From assembly GCA_002355455.1 (NCBI GenBank), contig AP017375.1, forward strand, positions 5,137,640-5,201,639: a DNA stretch of 64,000 nt. Direction: 5' to 3'. This DNA comes from Stanieria sp. NIES-3757. GTDB taxonomy: Bacteria; Cyanobacteriota; Cyanobacteriia; Cyanobacteriales; Xenococcaceae. Below, piece by piece: positions 35,773 through 45,437 of the stretch. Numbering within the stretch: position 1 is the stretch's first letter; every line of letters starts with the position of its first letter. The position numbers were made by a program, and so were the translations under genes. The notes beneath the pieces are model-generated. The model made no database searches. It was not told where the DNA came from and was given only the letters and a program-made list of their open reading frames with translations.

Positions 35773-35953
35773 AATGCTCGATCCTGGCTGGTTTTGGGAT
35801 AGAAAGTAGGCAAGATTTTTCTTGAGGGATAATTTATCAATTATCTCTACTTTGTTATATTTAAATTTTCAGACAATAACGTCAGAAACAATCAATCAAA
35901 AAGTTTTATATTGTAATTACTAGATCGATTATAGCAATCGCCTTAATCAAATA

Positions 35954-36532
35954 ATGTTATCTACTACCGAATCAATTCTTATCCATGCTCTTAAAGAATG
36001 GGCAGTAGCTGTACAAGCTTTAGAAGCTGGTCAAACAATTATGTTGCTGCGTAAAGGTGGGATTAAGGAAGAAAATAAGAGTTTTTCGTTACCTTATCGC
36101 CGAGTTTGGCTTTATCCTACTTACGAACATCAAAAACCCCATTTATTAAAAGCTAAATACGCTTCACAAGTGACACCTGTAGAGTCTGGTTGGCATCCAA
36201 CTGAGATTCGGATTGGGAGTTGTGCCGAAATTACTGAGATTTTTTCTGTGAGCAATCCAGATGTAGTGGCACAATTAGAACCTTATCACATCTGGAATGA
36301 ACAAATGATTAGCGATCGCTTGAAGTGGAAACCGCGTCAACCTTTATCAGTTTTGTTGCTGCGAGTTTATTGTTTGCCTGAACCGCAATTGATCCCTTAT
36401 CACCAAGCTTATAGTGGTTGTAAATCTTGGATTGATTTAGTTAAACCCCTATCTTTAAAAAATTTAATTCCTGTGCTGGATCAAGAGGTTTATAACCAGC
36501 AAGTTCGAGAAATTAGGAAGATTATTGGTTAA
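35954..36532 (+). CDS. DUF1802 family protein
   Basis: A 192-residue soluble protein with the DUF1802 pattern: ALKEWAVAVQALEAGQTIML, LRKGGIKEENKSF, and LYPTYEHQKPHLLK, followed later by LLLRVYCLPEPQLIPY. The glycine-rich start recalls NUDIX-like folds, but no NUDIX box is present. Function unknown to me. It converges on the EI24-like gene, the two stops sharing TTAA at 36529-36532. Confidence 0.85.
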   Translation: MLSTTESILIHALKEWAVAVQALEAGQTIMLLRKGGIKEENKSFSLPYRRVWLYPTYEHQKPHLLKAKYASQVTPVESGWHPTEIRIGSCAEITEIFSVSNPDVVAQLEPYHIWNEQMISDRLKWKPRQPLSVLLLRVYCLPEPQLIPYHQAYSGCKSWIDLVKPLSLKNLIPVLDQEVYNQQVREIRKIIG

Positions 36533-37380
36533 TTGTAAGGTTGAGATGGTTTAATTGGTTTAGTTCCAATGCGCTCGGCTTCGCTGGCGCATACGCGATC
36601 GCAAACAAATAAAGTTCCTGAAGCCACACAAAGCGGAATAGTAAATAAATTCAGTAAAGGAATACTAATTAATCCCAAACAAACTAATCCAAAGCTGACA
36701 CTAGCAGGGAAACTACGCCCCACAATTCCTAATTTTTGGCGAAATTTTAGTCTTCTTCTTTCTAATGGCGAATCAAAAAAATCTAGACATACTATTAAAT
36801 CAGCAAGTATAAATGAACCAATAGTAGATAAGAGTGTACCTACGCCTGGAAAGAAATTTAAAATCAATAAAGGTATACCTATTAAAGCAATCAAAACCAA
36901 TTTTTTTAACTCAAATAATCCTGCTCTTCCTAAATCTCTAAAAATATTTACTTCAATTATTTCTAACTTGCCAGTGTGAAGTTTTTCTAATTTTTCTGAA
37001 AGTTGACCATACCAGGGCGCACCTAATAACACGCCAAATTGCATCAAAACAAATCCAGTAGCTATTAATAAAATTAAACCTAATAAAAATTTAATTAGAT
37101 AAATTATACCTATTAATATATATTGAAGAAAGTTCAACCATTCAGGAAGATTGGCGATAATTTGTTGTAACCAAAGGGATAAATCAACTTGAACTTGTTC
37201 GACAACTTGCCAACCAAAAAATAATAATCCCGAATAAATAAAACCTGCCAGAACTAAATTTAAAAGAATCGGAATAGCTACATATTGCAATAGTTGAGGA
37301 TTGCGACTGAAAGTTCCTAATGCTCTTAGAGGATAAGTTGCGCCTGTAACTAATCCAAAACCGCTCAAAATACGCTTCAT
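36529..37380 (-). CDS. EI24/CysZ-like multi-TM protein
   Basis: A 283-residue membrane protein with about six hydrophobic segments. FGLVTGATYPLRALGTFSRN opens it, and FVLMQFGVLLGAPWYGQLSE and LDFFDSPLERRRLKFRQKLG are typical of the EI24 (PF07264) family, which includes the sulphate permease CysZ. Transport of sulphate is possible but not shown. The C-terminal CDRVCASEAERIGTKPIKPS is encoded by a GC-rich HIP1-linked stretch (36571-36602) unlike the AT-rich gene body, probably a late insertion. A minus-strand terminator lies upstream of its start. Confidence 0.82.
   Translation of the reverse strand: MKRILSGFGLVTGATYPLRALGTFSRNPQLLQYVAIPILLNLVLAGFIYSGLLFFGWQVVEQVQVDLSLWLQQIIANLPEWLNFLQYILIGIIYLIKFLLGLILLIATGFVLMQFGVLLGAPWYGQLSEKLEKLHTGKLEIIEVNIFRDLGRAGLFELKKLVLIALIGIPLLILNFFPGVGTLLSTIGSFILADLIVCLDFFDSPLERRRLKFRQKLGIVGRSFPASVSFGLVCLGLISIPLLNLFTIPLCVASGTLFVCDRVCASEAERIGTKPIKPSQPYN
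36571..36602. repeat. GC-rich HIP1-linked insert in the EI24-like gene
   Basis: On the minus strand: GCGATCGCGTATGCGCCAGC followed by GAAGCCGAGCGC. The core GCGAAGCCGAG also occurs in purU at 16087-16097. It encodes the protein's near-C-terminal residues. Confidence 0.6.
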
Positions 37381-37441
37381 TGTTGTTAATTAAATTTCTG
37401 CTTGGGAATTTTACCAAGTAAACAAGATTAAAAAAATCAAG

Positions 37442-37470
37442 AAAAAGCCCCAATCAAATTTGGACTGGGG
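37442..37470 (-). terminator. Minus-strand terminator upstream of the EI24-like gene
   Basis: On the minus strand: CCCCAGTC / GATTGGGG stem with loop CAAATTT, then GCTTTTTC. It lies before the start codon of the minus-strand gene, so it would end a short transcript or act as an attenuator. TATAGT at 37502-37507 (minus) could be a -10 box. Confidence 0.6.
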
Positions 37471-37970
37471 ATTGGGAAATACGAGTGTGAGAAGTACCTA
37501 TACTATAACGTTTATCAATTGATTTTTATATATTGTTGTCTTTTTATTTGTTTATGTGAATCACTAAACCATAGTTGCTTTAATTATTGATTTATAGTCG
37601 AAATTTTTAAGTATTAATACTTAATTTGGCTTCAGAACTAAATTAGATGGGAATTAATTTATTAGAAAATTGTTAAATTGAAGATTATTGATCCCGTAGA
37701 GTGAAGATTGGGTTGGCTAAAGGCTCAGAAAAGCAAGCAGAAATTTGAGTGGAGCGGAACGCGATCGCCTTTTTGTTAATTGAATTTGTTTTGACAAAAT
37801 CTATAAATCAAGTAGCTGATAATACCTTTTTGTTGCTTTTTTAGCAAGGATTTTCCTGCTTTTATTAAAAAAAATTTACATAACTTTACTAAAAAATGTT
37901 GCCGATTCCGTGAAGGAGTTGTTATCTTGTCCCTATGTTGCTTATCAAGATTTAGCTTGAGGAGACTTTA

Positions 37971-38030
37971 ATGATGGCTTATCTCAATCAGCAATTATTT
38001 TTAAATCCTCGTCATATTGTAGACCGTTGA
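37971..38030 (+). CDS. Candidate 19-residue small protein
   Basis: ATG ATG start, sequence MMAYLNQQLFLNPRHIVDR, preceded by TTGAGGAGA at a spacing of six to seven bases and by a possible promoter (TTGCCG, 18 bases, TATCTT). No family is recognised. It could be a leader peptide of the SDR gene or a free small protein, or chance. Confidence 0.35.
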   Translation: MMAYLNQQLFLNPRHIVDR

Positions 38031-38287
38031 ATGTACTCTTCGTGTAAGTTCAGGTGAGCAGGAAAGATGCTTTACGAAAAAGTTTAAACCAGACTCATTG
38101 AAAGTTTTAAAGTAACTCGTTTCTACTATTTGTCCAATTTGATTGAAATTTTTGATCGAATTGGGTTTCGGAATGACTTGTCAAATCTGGCTCGTTAGTT
38201 AATCAATGCTGATAAATTAAGTAAGAATTTGTTTGTTAGCGATTTTGCATAAAATATCGATCATTGTCGTAATATATTCAAAAATTT

Positions 38288-38293
38288 GGAGGT
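38288..38293 (+). promoter_or_regulatory. Shine-Dalgarno deciding the SDR start
   Basis: GGAGGT lies five bases before the ATG at 38299; an in-frame ATG-like start 66 bases upstream has no such signal and adds residues not expected for the family. Confidence 0.85.
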
Positions 38294-38298
38294 CTATC

Positions 38299-39084
38299 AT
38301 GAATTTAGCTGGAAAAACAGCCCTAGTTACAGGTGCTTCTCGGGGAATTGGCAAAGCGATCGCTCTAGAATTAGCCCAACAACAGATTAAACGATTAGTG
38401 TTGGTAGCCAGAGATCGACAAAAATTAGCTGAGGTAAGTGCAGAGATTGAAGCAGGGGGTGTAGAAGTAGTAACTTTAGCTTTAGATCTGACTCAAGCTG
38501 TAGCTACTAATATTGCGATCGCGCAAGCCTGGCGGAGTTATGGTCCTATCGATTTGTTAATTAACTGTGCTGGAGTAGCACATCAAGCACCTTTTCTACA
38601 GTCTCAACATCCCAAAGTAGAAGAAGAAGTTTCCTTAAATTTGATTGGAATGTTTACTATTGTGCGTTTGATTGCCAGAAGAATGGCAGCTAGACGAGAG
38701 GGAACAATTGTCAATGTTTCTAGTTTAATGGGTAAAGTAGCTGCGCCAACTATGGCGACTTATTCGGCTACTAAATTTGCAATTGTTGGTTTTACGCAAG
38801 CATTAAGAACCGAATTAGCTCCTTACAATATTAGAGTTAGTGCTTTACTACCATCTTTAACCCAAACGGATATGGTTAGAGATTTAAAATTATTTAGATG
38901 GGTGATGCCGATGACTCCTGAAGAGGTAGCGCGATCGCTGATAACGGGATTAAAGCGAGATTCTCCAGAAATATTAGTTGGATGGCAAAGTCATTTAGCT
39001 ATCTTGTGTCAGAGAATTTTTCCGAGATTATTGGACAGAATTCTATTAATGGCTGCACCTTTATCTCCATCAAAAACTTTATAA
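38299..39084 (+). CDS. Short-chain dehydrogenase/reductase
   Basis: A 261-residue classical SDR. The cofactor motif is TGASRGIGKAIALEL (about 11-25), NCAGVAH follows, and the active-site serine and YxxxK appear in NVSSLMGKVA and YSATKFAIVGF. It reduces or oxidises a carbonyl/alcohol with NAD(P)H; the substrate cannot be inferred. The C-terminal 20 residues are hydrophobic (LDRILLMAAPLS) and may touch a membrane. The start is fixed by GGAGGT five bases upstream. Confidence 0.9.
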   Translation: MNLAGKTALVTGASRGIGKAIALELAQQQIKRLVLVARDRQKLAEVSAEIEAGGVEVVTLALDLTQAVATNIAIAQAWRSYGPIDLLINCAGVAHQAPFLQSQHPKVEEEVSLNLIGMFTIVRLIARRMAARREGTIVNVSSLMGKVAAPTMATYSATKFAIVGFTQALRTELAPYNIRVSALLPSLTQTDMVRDLKLFRWVMPMTPEEVARSLITGLKRDSPEILVGWQSHLAILCQRIFPRLLDRILLMAAPLSPSKTL

Positions 39085-39194
39085 AATAGTGAATTGTTGA
39101 TTTTATAGGCGCAATTAATCACATATTCTGAATTTTGTTGGTTTATCTTATTTCCTTTTCCTCAATCTTTAATTGTCAATTAAATTTGCTCTAT

Positions 39195-40367
39195 CTAATT
39201 CATTGACAAGCGAAATAGTAGAAACTGAGTTACTTGTTCTTGATTAAAGTTATCATCGCTTACTAGTAAGAGAGTCTGACTGCCATCGGGTAAACGAGGA
39301 CCGAAAGTCATTCCCTCTAAATTATCTAAATAAATACCAAGTTGACTTAAATCTAAAAGTAATTTCTTGCTAAGGGGTCTAATTGAAGTAATTTCTTCTC
39401 CAAAAGAAGTAATACTAGAAGTATCGGTAGCGTTACCATTAACAACTTGAAAGATTTTTGCACCTGCACCAGTAAAACCAAAAGTTCTTTCTAAACTAAG
39501 TAAATAACCTTCTTTATCTAAAGCTAATAATTCTGTCAAACCATTAGAAATCGTCTCAACTGAAGCAGGATCGAGTAAATAAAGATGTTCTGCAACTATA
39601 ACAGGATTACCAATTGGATTTATTACATAATGAAGCAAACGAATTCTTGCTTTTCTTTCTGGGTTAGATAAACTATCCTGTTTCAAAGCTGACTCAGTAG
39701 CGGTAAACAGACGAAAAGGATCTTGAGATGCTAAACCAGTCTGATTTACTGTTAAAGGTTCAACAGCAAGATTGTCTTGAATTCCTTTAATTTCTTTCCC
39801 AGTAGGATCGGGCAAGAAACGTTGAGGTAAAGGAAGATTAAGGATTTTTTTTCCTGTATTTAATTCAAATTCACCAATAAAAGGATTAATTCCTCGATTT
39901 AGGTTACCTTCACTGGCAATAAATACTGTACCTCTTGGTGATAAAGCAATACCTTCTGGATCGATACTACCAGCAGGGTAAGAATTTCCTTGTTCGTCGC
40001 TTAAAAAAGTTACTTTTTCAATTTCTATTTTGTTAATCGTGGTTTTTTCTGTATTGTCTGATTGCAAGTTGAGATTTAATGTATAGAAACGAGCAGAAGC
40101 TAATTGACTGCGATCGTCAGATAAAGCATATAAGCGGTTATGTTGACGGTCATAAGTAATAGCAGATAAACCCCCCACCTCAGTATCTTGAAAAGTCTGC
40201 TTTGGTAATTGGTATTCTCCCAAAAATTCAAGAGAAAGAGGAAGAAACATCCTCTCTTGTGCCGATACACGAGGAATCGTAATCGTACTACAGGCGGGAA
40301 CTAAGATTAGTAAAATAAAACTCGTAGCTAATTTAATTACTGATTGATAAAATTTGCGATCGCTCAC
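39195..40367 (-). CDS. Phytase-like esterase domain lipoprotein
   Basis: A 390-residue protein from a GTG start. An N-terminal signal ends in the lipobox LVPAC (Cys26), so it is probably a lipid-anchored extracytoplasmic protein. The rest is a beta-propeller of the 'esterase-like activity of phytase' type (PF13449): GLSAITYDRQHNRLYALSDD, GSIDPEGIALSPRGTVFIAS, EGYLLSLERTFGFTG and NLEGMTFGPRLPDGSQTLLL. Substrate unknown. It lies 110 bases from the convergent SDR gene. Confidence 0.86.
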   Translation of the reverse strand: MSDRKFYQSVIKLATSFILLILVPACSTITIPRVSAQERMFLPLSLEFLGEYQLPKQTFQDTEVGGLSAITYDRQHNRLYALSDDRSQLASARFYTLNLNLQSDNTEKTTINKIEIEKVTFLSDEQGNSYPAGSIDPEGIALSPRGTVFIASEGNLNRGINPFIGEFELNTGKKILNLPLPQRFLPDPTGKEIKGIQDNLAVEPLTVNQTGLASQDPFRLFTATESALKQDSLSNPERKARIRLLHYVINPIGNPVIVAEHLYLLDPASVETISNGLTELLALDKEGYLLSLERTFGFTGAGAKIFQVVNGNATDTSSITSFGEEITSIRPLSKKLLLDLSQLGIYLDNLEGMTFGPRLPDGSQTLLLVSDDNFNQEQVTQFLLFRLSMN

Positions 40368-40427
40368 AATTACTTCTCTTCTCGCTGAAACTCTTAATTT
40401 AATGTAGCAGTCTTATTCAGTTACCAG

Positions 40428-40552
40428 TAGGGGACAAGGCAGTGTCTTGCCCGTACACCAGTTACCAATTAGCTTTTGGCTTTTGAATTTTAGCTAAAGG
40501 CTAATAGCTTTTTTAGTTATCCAGTAGAGGCGAACGGTGGTTCACCCGTACA
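40428..40552. repeat. Two REP-like hairpins in the spacer before the TPR gene
   Basis: First: TAGGGGACAAGG / TCTTGCCCGTAC (40428-40456), close to the copy at 19691. Second: TAGAGGCGAACGG and TTCACCCGTAC (about 40525-40552). Between them is an AGCTAAAGGC repeat remnant. All keep the REP-like TAGNGGC...GCCCGTAC frame. Confidence 0.55.
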
Positions 40553-40607
40553 ATGAATGATCAGCAATAAAATCTAAAAAGTTGGTGGGGTGAGTTTTTG
40601 AGAGAGG

Positions 40608-41852
40608 ATGATGATGAAATTTACGATAGCATTGACAAAATTATCAATTTTTGGGCTTTTTTTCTCAATTATGTTATGGGCAGATTTGGGATCTCAATCA
40701 ATTCAATTATTAGTAATAGCAGCACCAACTACTAATCCTTTAACCACTCCTCAATCAGATCCTCTTTTCCCTCAAACTTCAATTAAACGCCCTTTAAGCC
40801 CTTTAGAAATTAAACGAATTCAAACAGAAATTATAAAATTAGATCGACAAGCTCAAGCTCAATTGGAAGAAGGAAAAAAAACAGAAGCTTTTCGTCTTTG
40901 GTATCGAGAATTAAAATTACAAAGAGCGATCGGAAAATTAGCAGAAATTGAAGCTTTAGGTAGAATTGGAGCAATTGCTTGGTCAAATAATCTTTCGTCA
41001 GATTTACAGAATATTTCTGAACGTTTGGTTATACTTCAACAGGAAATTTTTGAGGCAAAAGAAAATAATTTACAATTATTAAATAGTTTAGGTAACGCTT
41101 ATCAACAAATAAGAGATATTGATAAAGCGATCGTGGTTTATCAGCAGTTATTAACTAAATCACAAAACGACCTAAACAATCAACAAAATATTTTAGAAAC
41201 TTTAGGCCAATTATATTTAGCTAAATTTGATTATCAGCAAGCAGCAAATATTTATAATAAATTATTGAATTTATTAGCCAATAATAATCTTAACCAATCT
41301 CAATCGTTAATAACAGCTAAAAAGCAAGATTATTTAGAACAGTTGGCTACAATTTACGATTTTTACACTCAACCAAATCAAGCTATTCTTGTTAAAGAAC
41401 AATTAGCAGAGCATTATTTAAAAAATCAAGCTCAACTTGAGCAATTAGCTAAATTAAAAATTTCTTTGGCACAAGATTATCAGAGTTTAAATAAATTAAA
41501 ATTAGCTAGTCAAAATTATCAAGAAGCTGCTAGTTTAGCTTTATCTTTACAACAGTTTGCCTTGGCGAGTGAAGCTCTACAAAAACTAGGAGAACTCTAT
41601 CAAAATGCTAATCAATCAGAACAAGCTTTAGCAATTTATCAACAATTAATTAAAATTGAGCAACAAGCTTATAATTCTTATGGACTAATTAATACTTATG
41701 ATCGTCTCGGACAAATTTATTGGCAATCTCGTAATTATACTCAAGCTTTAACTGCTTTTCAAAAGGGGTTGGATTTGGCTAAAGCTCTCAATTATCAAGT
41801 TGATTATTTTAATAATAAAATTAAACAAGTAGAACAGCAAATTAATCAATAA
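40608..41852 (+). CDS. TPR-repeat protein, probably exported
   Basis: A 414-residue protein with an N-terminal hydrophobic segment (about 8-38; signal peptide or anchor) and a proline/threonine-rich linker, then a helical solenoid of TPR type: ALEINLRQ-like helices such as DKAIVVYQQLLTKSQNDLNN, FDYQQAANIYNKLLNLL, KLASQNYQEAASLALSLQQF and NQSEQALAIYQQLIKIEQQA. It is rich in Gln, Asn and Leu. TPR proteins hold other proteins together; the partner is unknown. Three consecutive ATG codons begin the frame after GAGAGAGG. Confidence 0.83.
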   Translation: MMMKFTIALTKLSIFGLFFSIMLWADLGSQSIQLLVIAAPTTNPLTTPQSDPLFPQTSIKRPLSPLEIKRIQTEIIKLDRQAQAQLEEGKKTEAFRLWYRELKLQRAIGKLAEIEALGRIGAIAWSNNLSSDLQNISERLVILQQEIFEAKENNLQLLNSLGNAYQQIRDIDKAIVVYQQLLTKSQNDLNNQQNILETLGQLYLAKFDYQQAANIYNKLLNLLANNNLNQSQSLITAKKQDYLEQLATIYDFYTQPNQAILVKEQLAEHYLKNQAQLEQLAKLKISLAQDYQSLNKLKLASQNYQEAASLALSLQQFALASEALQKLGELYQNANQSEQALAIYQQLIKIEQQAYNSYGLINTYDRLGQIYWQSRNYTQALTAFQKGLDLAKALNYQVDYFNNKIKQVEQQINQ

Positions 41853-41912
41853 TAACTTAGTAATTAAATAATTATAAATTTTTGTTATTTTTTAAGTATG
41901 TTATCTTATAAC

Positions 41913-42986
41913 TTATTGTATATTTATTAGTGCCGAAGAAACTTCTAAAAGACCTTTTTGGCAAGTATTATAATCAGTAATCAATAATAAAATTATTGGT
42001 TCTTGGCATACTTGAGAATCTATTTTAAAAAGAGTATATTGAATGCTAACTTTTGGGTTATAATTTAATTCTTGAAAATAAGTATATTCTGTATAAGAAT
42101 TTAGAGAAATTGGTAATCTATCTAATTCTATTAGCGGTAACTCTTGAGAAATTCTTTGATAACCAATACCTTGAATTAATGCTTTTCTTACTTGATAATT
42201 AGTTTCGGTTAATAACCATGCTGGTTGCCATTGTGACGGATGAACTTTACCATATTTCTCAGGAAGAATTATTTGATGATAAGCATAAATGCTAAAACCA
42301 TCAGAGAATTCAATTGCAGGTTTTCCTTCTCCATGCAGTAAACGTCGCTCATCCCAAGTAATGATTTGTGGTTTTTCACAAATTAAACAATATTTTTTAC
42401 CTAATAAACTCCATCCGCAAGATAAAATTAAATTATGATAAATTTGCCATATTTGTGGCTTGCTTCTCTGACAATTTAAAACAGAAAAATAAAAATCAAG
42501 CAAACTAGCATAACTAGCATCAATTTCAGTTATGTCAGTCCAATCATTGACTAAACTATTCCAAAGTAAGCGATTTTTTTGATTAAAAGTTGTTGCAATA
42601 CCTCGCCAAATTTCTGTCCCATGAAATTCAATTGGTCTAACTAATTTGGCTATAATGTCTTCATAAATATCTTCCCCTAGTTGTTCAATTAAAGCGTCTT
42701 CCGTTTCTTGATAAAGTTCGTTAAATAAATCACCTAATTTTGTTTCGGCTTCAAAAATCAAGTCATTTTCTAACCAATTATTCACTTGTTGGATCATTGC
42801 TAGAGGACTTGAAAAAAAAATAATTTCTGGTTGTTGTGTTGAAATAAGTTGGTAGGCAGATTGAATAGTTTGGGTAATGTCTTGACGATCAATTGATTTA
42901 GTCGAAATTGCCACTTTTTCCCATTTTTCTCGACATTGAGAAATATACAGTTGTTGCTCAAGACTTAACCTTTTTCGTTGAGCCAT
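41913..42986 (-). CDS. Hypothetical protein, 357 residues (DUF6745-like?)
   Basis: A soluble protein starting MAQRKRLSLEQQLYISQCRE, with KWEKVAISTKSIDRQDITQT, PEIIFFSSPLAMIQQVNNW and, later, CEKPQIITWDERRLLHGEGK followed by PAIEFSDGFSIYAYH. The pattern 'helix, SPLA, then a W-rich region with HGEGKPAIEF' reminds me of the DUF6745 family; I am not certain. The function is unknown. It stands alone with long AT-rich spacers and no adjacent partner. Confidence 0.62.
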   Translation of the reverse strand: MAQRKRLSLEQQLYISQCREKWEKVAISTKSIDRQDITQTIQSAYQLISTQQPEIIFFSSPLAMIQQVNNWLENDLIFEAETKLGDLFNELYQETEDALIEQLGEDIYEDIIAKLVRPIEFHGTEIWRGIATTFNQKNRLLWNSLVNDWTDITEIDASYASLLDFYFSVLNCQRSKPQIWQIYHNLILSCGWSLLGKKYCLICEKPQIITWDERRLLHGEGKPAIEFSDGFSIYAYHQIILPEKYGKVHPSQWQPAWLLTETNYQVRKALIQGIGYQRISQELPLIELDRLPISLNSYTEYTYFQELNYNPKVSIQYTLFKIDSQVCQEPIILLLITDYNTCQKGLLEVSSALINIQ

Positions 42987-43461
42987 AAATTAAAATAAAT
43001 ATTTTTTAGTTAGTTCTGTACATCGAGGTTTTAACTGGTCGAATCCTAACAAAGGTATTTAATTTGAGCTATAAAAATTTACATTATCAATAATATGTAA
43101 ATTTATTTAATAGTTAGAGCTATGAAAACATAGCCAACTAATTTTTTAAAGCTACATATGACTACAAGTTATGAATTTATACTAAAATCTTATCTTAAAC
43201 TTTTGTAATAATCTTTACTATTAGTAAAAATAAATTAACATTAAATTACTAATTAGTTTAACGTAAAAAATAAAAATTTATTGCTTTTTTAATTTATAGG
43301 CTACTTTTAGCCTCTTCATTATATCCCAATTTAAAACAATATGTATCTAACTATCTATATATAACTAAAGGAAGAAAAACAACTATAAAACAACGGGTTT
43401 AGGAATTTATTCTTATGATTAAATAATATTAATGGTGGGTTTTACCCACCATTTTTAGAGT
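42987..43461. other. AT-rich intergenic region with a terminal hairpin
   Basis: About 475 bases with very low GC. Apart from the hairpin at 43432-43453 I see no repeat, frame or RNA gene. Confidence 0.5.
43432..43453 (-). terminator. Stem-loop after aspS
   Basis: ATGGTGGGT / ACCCACCAT with a TTT centre, nine bases after the aspS stop (minus strand). The T-rich side is better on the plus strand (TTTTTA), so it may be a bidirectional terminator. Confidence 0.65.
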
Positions 43462-45258
43462 TTAAGCTTCTTTTTGTTTTCGTTTGTAAGTAGAAGCAAT
43501 ATACAACTCTTGGAGTTGTTTTTGATCTACACTTGCTGGTGCATCGGTTAACAAACAACTAGCTTGTTGAGTTTTCGGAAAAGCAATTACATCGCGAATT
43601 GATTCTTCTCCTGCGAGTAACATTACCAAACGATCTAAACCATAAGCAATGCCACCGTGGGGAGGAGTACCATATTCAAAAGCTTCGAGGAGAAAACCAA
43701 ATTTGTTATAGGCTTCTTCGGTTGATAAACCAATTGTGGCAAAGACTTTTTCTTGAATATCTTTTTGATAAATCCGCAGACTTCCGCCACCAATTTCAAT
43801 CCCGTTGTAAACTAAATCGTAAGCTTGCGCTCTAGCTGTTTTTAAATCATTGATATCTTCTGGATAAGGTGCAGTAAAGGGATGATGAATTGCTTCTAGT
43901 CTTTTTTCATCGGCATTCCATTCAAACATGGGGAATTCTGTAATCCAAACTAAATTGATTTTGGTTTCATCGATTAAACCTAATTCTCTCCCCACTACCT
44001 GACGCAAACGATCTAGTGATTTGTTAATGGTAGCAGTATCACCAGCCCCAAATAGTAATAAATGTCCTGGTTTTGCCCCAGTTTTAGCTAGTAATTCTTC
44101 TTTTTGCGCTTCGGTGAAATTGTCTTTGATTGCGCCAATGGTATCGATCTGATTGTCTTCTCTAACACGAATATAAGCAATTCCTTTTGCCCCAGCAGCA
44201 GCAGCTTCTTCAAATAAATCGCCTTTGGGCTTGATTCTAACATTAGAAATTGTCTCGTTACCGTTGGGGATGGGTAAAACCTTAACTTTTCCACCACTAG
44301 CAACTGCACCAGAAAAGACTTTAAAGCCAGAATCTTGAACAATTTCCGATACATCAACTAATTCTAAATCGAAACGAGTATCAGGGCGATCGCTTCCGTA
44401 ACGAGTCATTGCTTCAGCATAGGTGAGACGCGGAAATGGACGAGGTAAATCGATATTTTTAACTATTTTAAAGATGTGACAGATTAAGGCTTCATTGAGT
44501 TCGATAATCTCATCTTGAGACATAAAACTCATTTCCATATCTAACTGAGTAAATTCTGGTTGTCTGTCAGCACGTAAATCTTCATCGCGGAAACAGCGAG
44601 CGATTTGATAATAGCGATCGCATCCTGAAACCATTAATAATTGTTTAAATAGTTGAGGCGATTGAGGTAAGGCGTACCATTCTCCAGGGTTGACACGGGA
44701 GGGAACTAGATAATCTCTGGCACCTTCAGGAGTAGAACGAGTTAAAATTGGAGTTTCGATTTCCATGAAGTTTTGTTCGTCTTCAAGGAAACGGCGAATA
44801 GCTTTAACTACCTGATGACGTAGTTGGAGATTGGCAGCCATTCTTTCTTTTCTTAAATCCAAATAACGATATTTCAGGCGCAAATCTTCCCTAACGTTTT
44901 CTGCCTCAGTAGTAGAAACTTGAAAAGGTAATTGTTTTTTAACGCTATTGAGAACTTCAATGGCATCAGCGTAAATTTCGATTTCCCCTGTAGGTAATTT
45001 AGCATTAAGAGATTCTGGAGGACGTTGACTGACTTTGCCGACAACTTTTACTACATATTCACTACGCAGAGAGTGAGCATTTTGAGCAGAAGCAGGAGTA
45101 CGTTGCGGATCGCTGACAATTTGTACCGTTCCAGTGCGATCGCGTAAGTCGATAAAAATGACACCACCATGATCGCGACGACGATCTACCCACCCATACA
45201 GAGCAACAGTTTGACCGATATGTTGTCCTCGTAAGTCTCCGCAATAATTAGTTCTCAT
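43462..45258 (-). CDS. aspS: Aspartyl-tRNA synthetase
   Basis: A 598-residue class II synthetase of the bacterial type: N-terminal OB-fold ([20 protein letters not shown]), the catalytic core with motif 2 ([20 protein letters not shown]), a large inserted GAD domain (about 280-420), and motif 3 ([13 protein letters not shown]). The [18 protein letters not shown]-like loop appears as [18 protein letters not shown]. The length is normal. In cyanobacteria the enzyme may be nondiscriminating (Asp and Asn) with GatCAB; this cannot be judged here. Start [11 protein letters not shown]. Confidence 0.96.
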   Translation of the reverse strand: MRTNYCGDLRGQHIGQTVALYGWVDRRRDHGGVIFIDLRDRTGTVQIVSDPQRTPASAQNAHSLRSEYVVKVVGKVSQRPPESLNAKLPTGEIEIYADAIEVLNSVKKQLPFQVSTTEAENVREDLRLKYRYLDLRKERMAANLQLRHQVVKAIRRFLEDEQNFMEIETPILTRSTPEGARDYLVPSRVNPGEWYALPQSPQLFKQLLMVSGCDRYYQIARCFRDEDLRADRQPEFTQLDMEMSFMSQDEIIELNEALICHIFKIVKNIDLPRPFPRLTYAEAMTRYGSDRPDTRFDLELVDVSEIVQDSGFKVFSGAVASGGKVKVLPIPNGNETISNVRIKPKGDLFEEAAAAGAKGIAYIRVREDNQIDTIGAIKDNFTEAQKEELLAKTGAKPGHLLLFGAGDTATINKSLDRLRQVVGRELGLIDETKINLVWITEFPMFEWNADEKRLEAIHHPFTAPYPEDINDLKTARAQAYDLVYNGIEIGGGSLRIYQKDIQEKVFATIGLSTEEAYNKFGFLLEAFEYGTPPHGGIAYGLDRLVMLLAGEESIRDVIAFPKTQQASCLLTDAPASVDQKQLQELYIASTYKRKQKEA

Positions 45259-45416
45259 AATTATTTAATTACAAATATCAATACAGAAGAGAGCGTTTTT
45301 TAGATTATCATTCTCTAGCCATCATTAATGGTTTTTTAGCAAGAGTCGAGATCGTTAATGGTTGATTGGCAGAAGGCAGAATATCAAAAAACTATTACCT
45401 ATTACTTGTTACTTAA

Positions 45417-45437
45417 TAACTGTTAACTGCTAACTGA
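45417..45437. repeat. Three TAACTGN heptamers overlapping the ycf51 stop
   Basis: TAACTGT TAACTGC TAACTGA in tandem. On the minus strand these bases encode the last residues (SVSS) and the stop of the Ycf51 gene. Confidence 0.8.

Larger units (their letters stand above)
37381..38298. other. Long intergenic region
   Basis: About 918 bases. Contents: the minus-strand terminator with a possible short transcript (37442-37500), an AT-rich block, a HIP1-type site near 37760, a small ORF with a good ribosome-binding site (37971-38030), a possible short coding remnant (38094-38202) and the Shine-Dalgarno of the SDR gene. Confidence 0.6.

Noticed and set aside
37480-37500. Yfr1-like core (TTCTCACAC) on the minus strand before a terminator
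   Set aside because: The conserved Yfr1 core has CTCCTCACAC; here one position differs, and the required 5' stem-loop is absent. Kept only as an unassigned small-RNA candidate.
44088-44357. 89-residue frame inside aspS
   Set aside because: Shadow of aspS in another frame; no independent start signal or recognisable motif.
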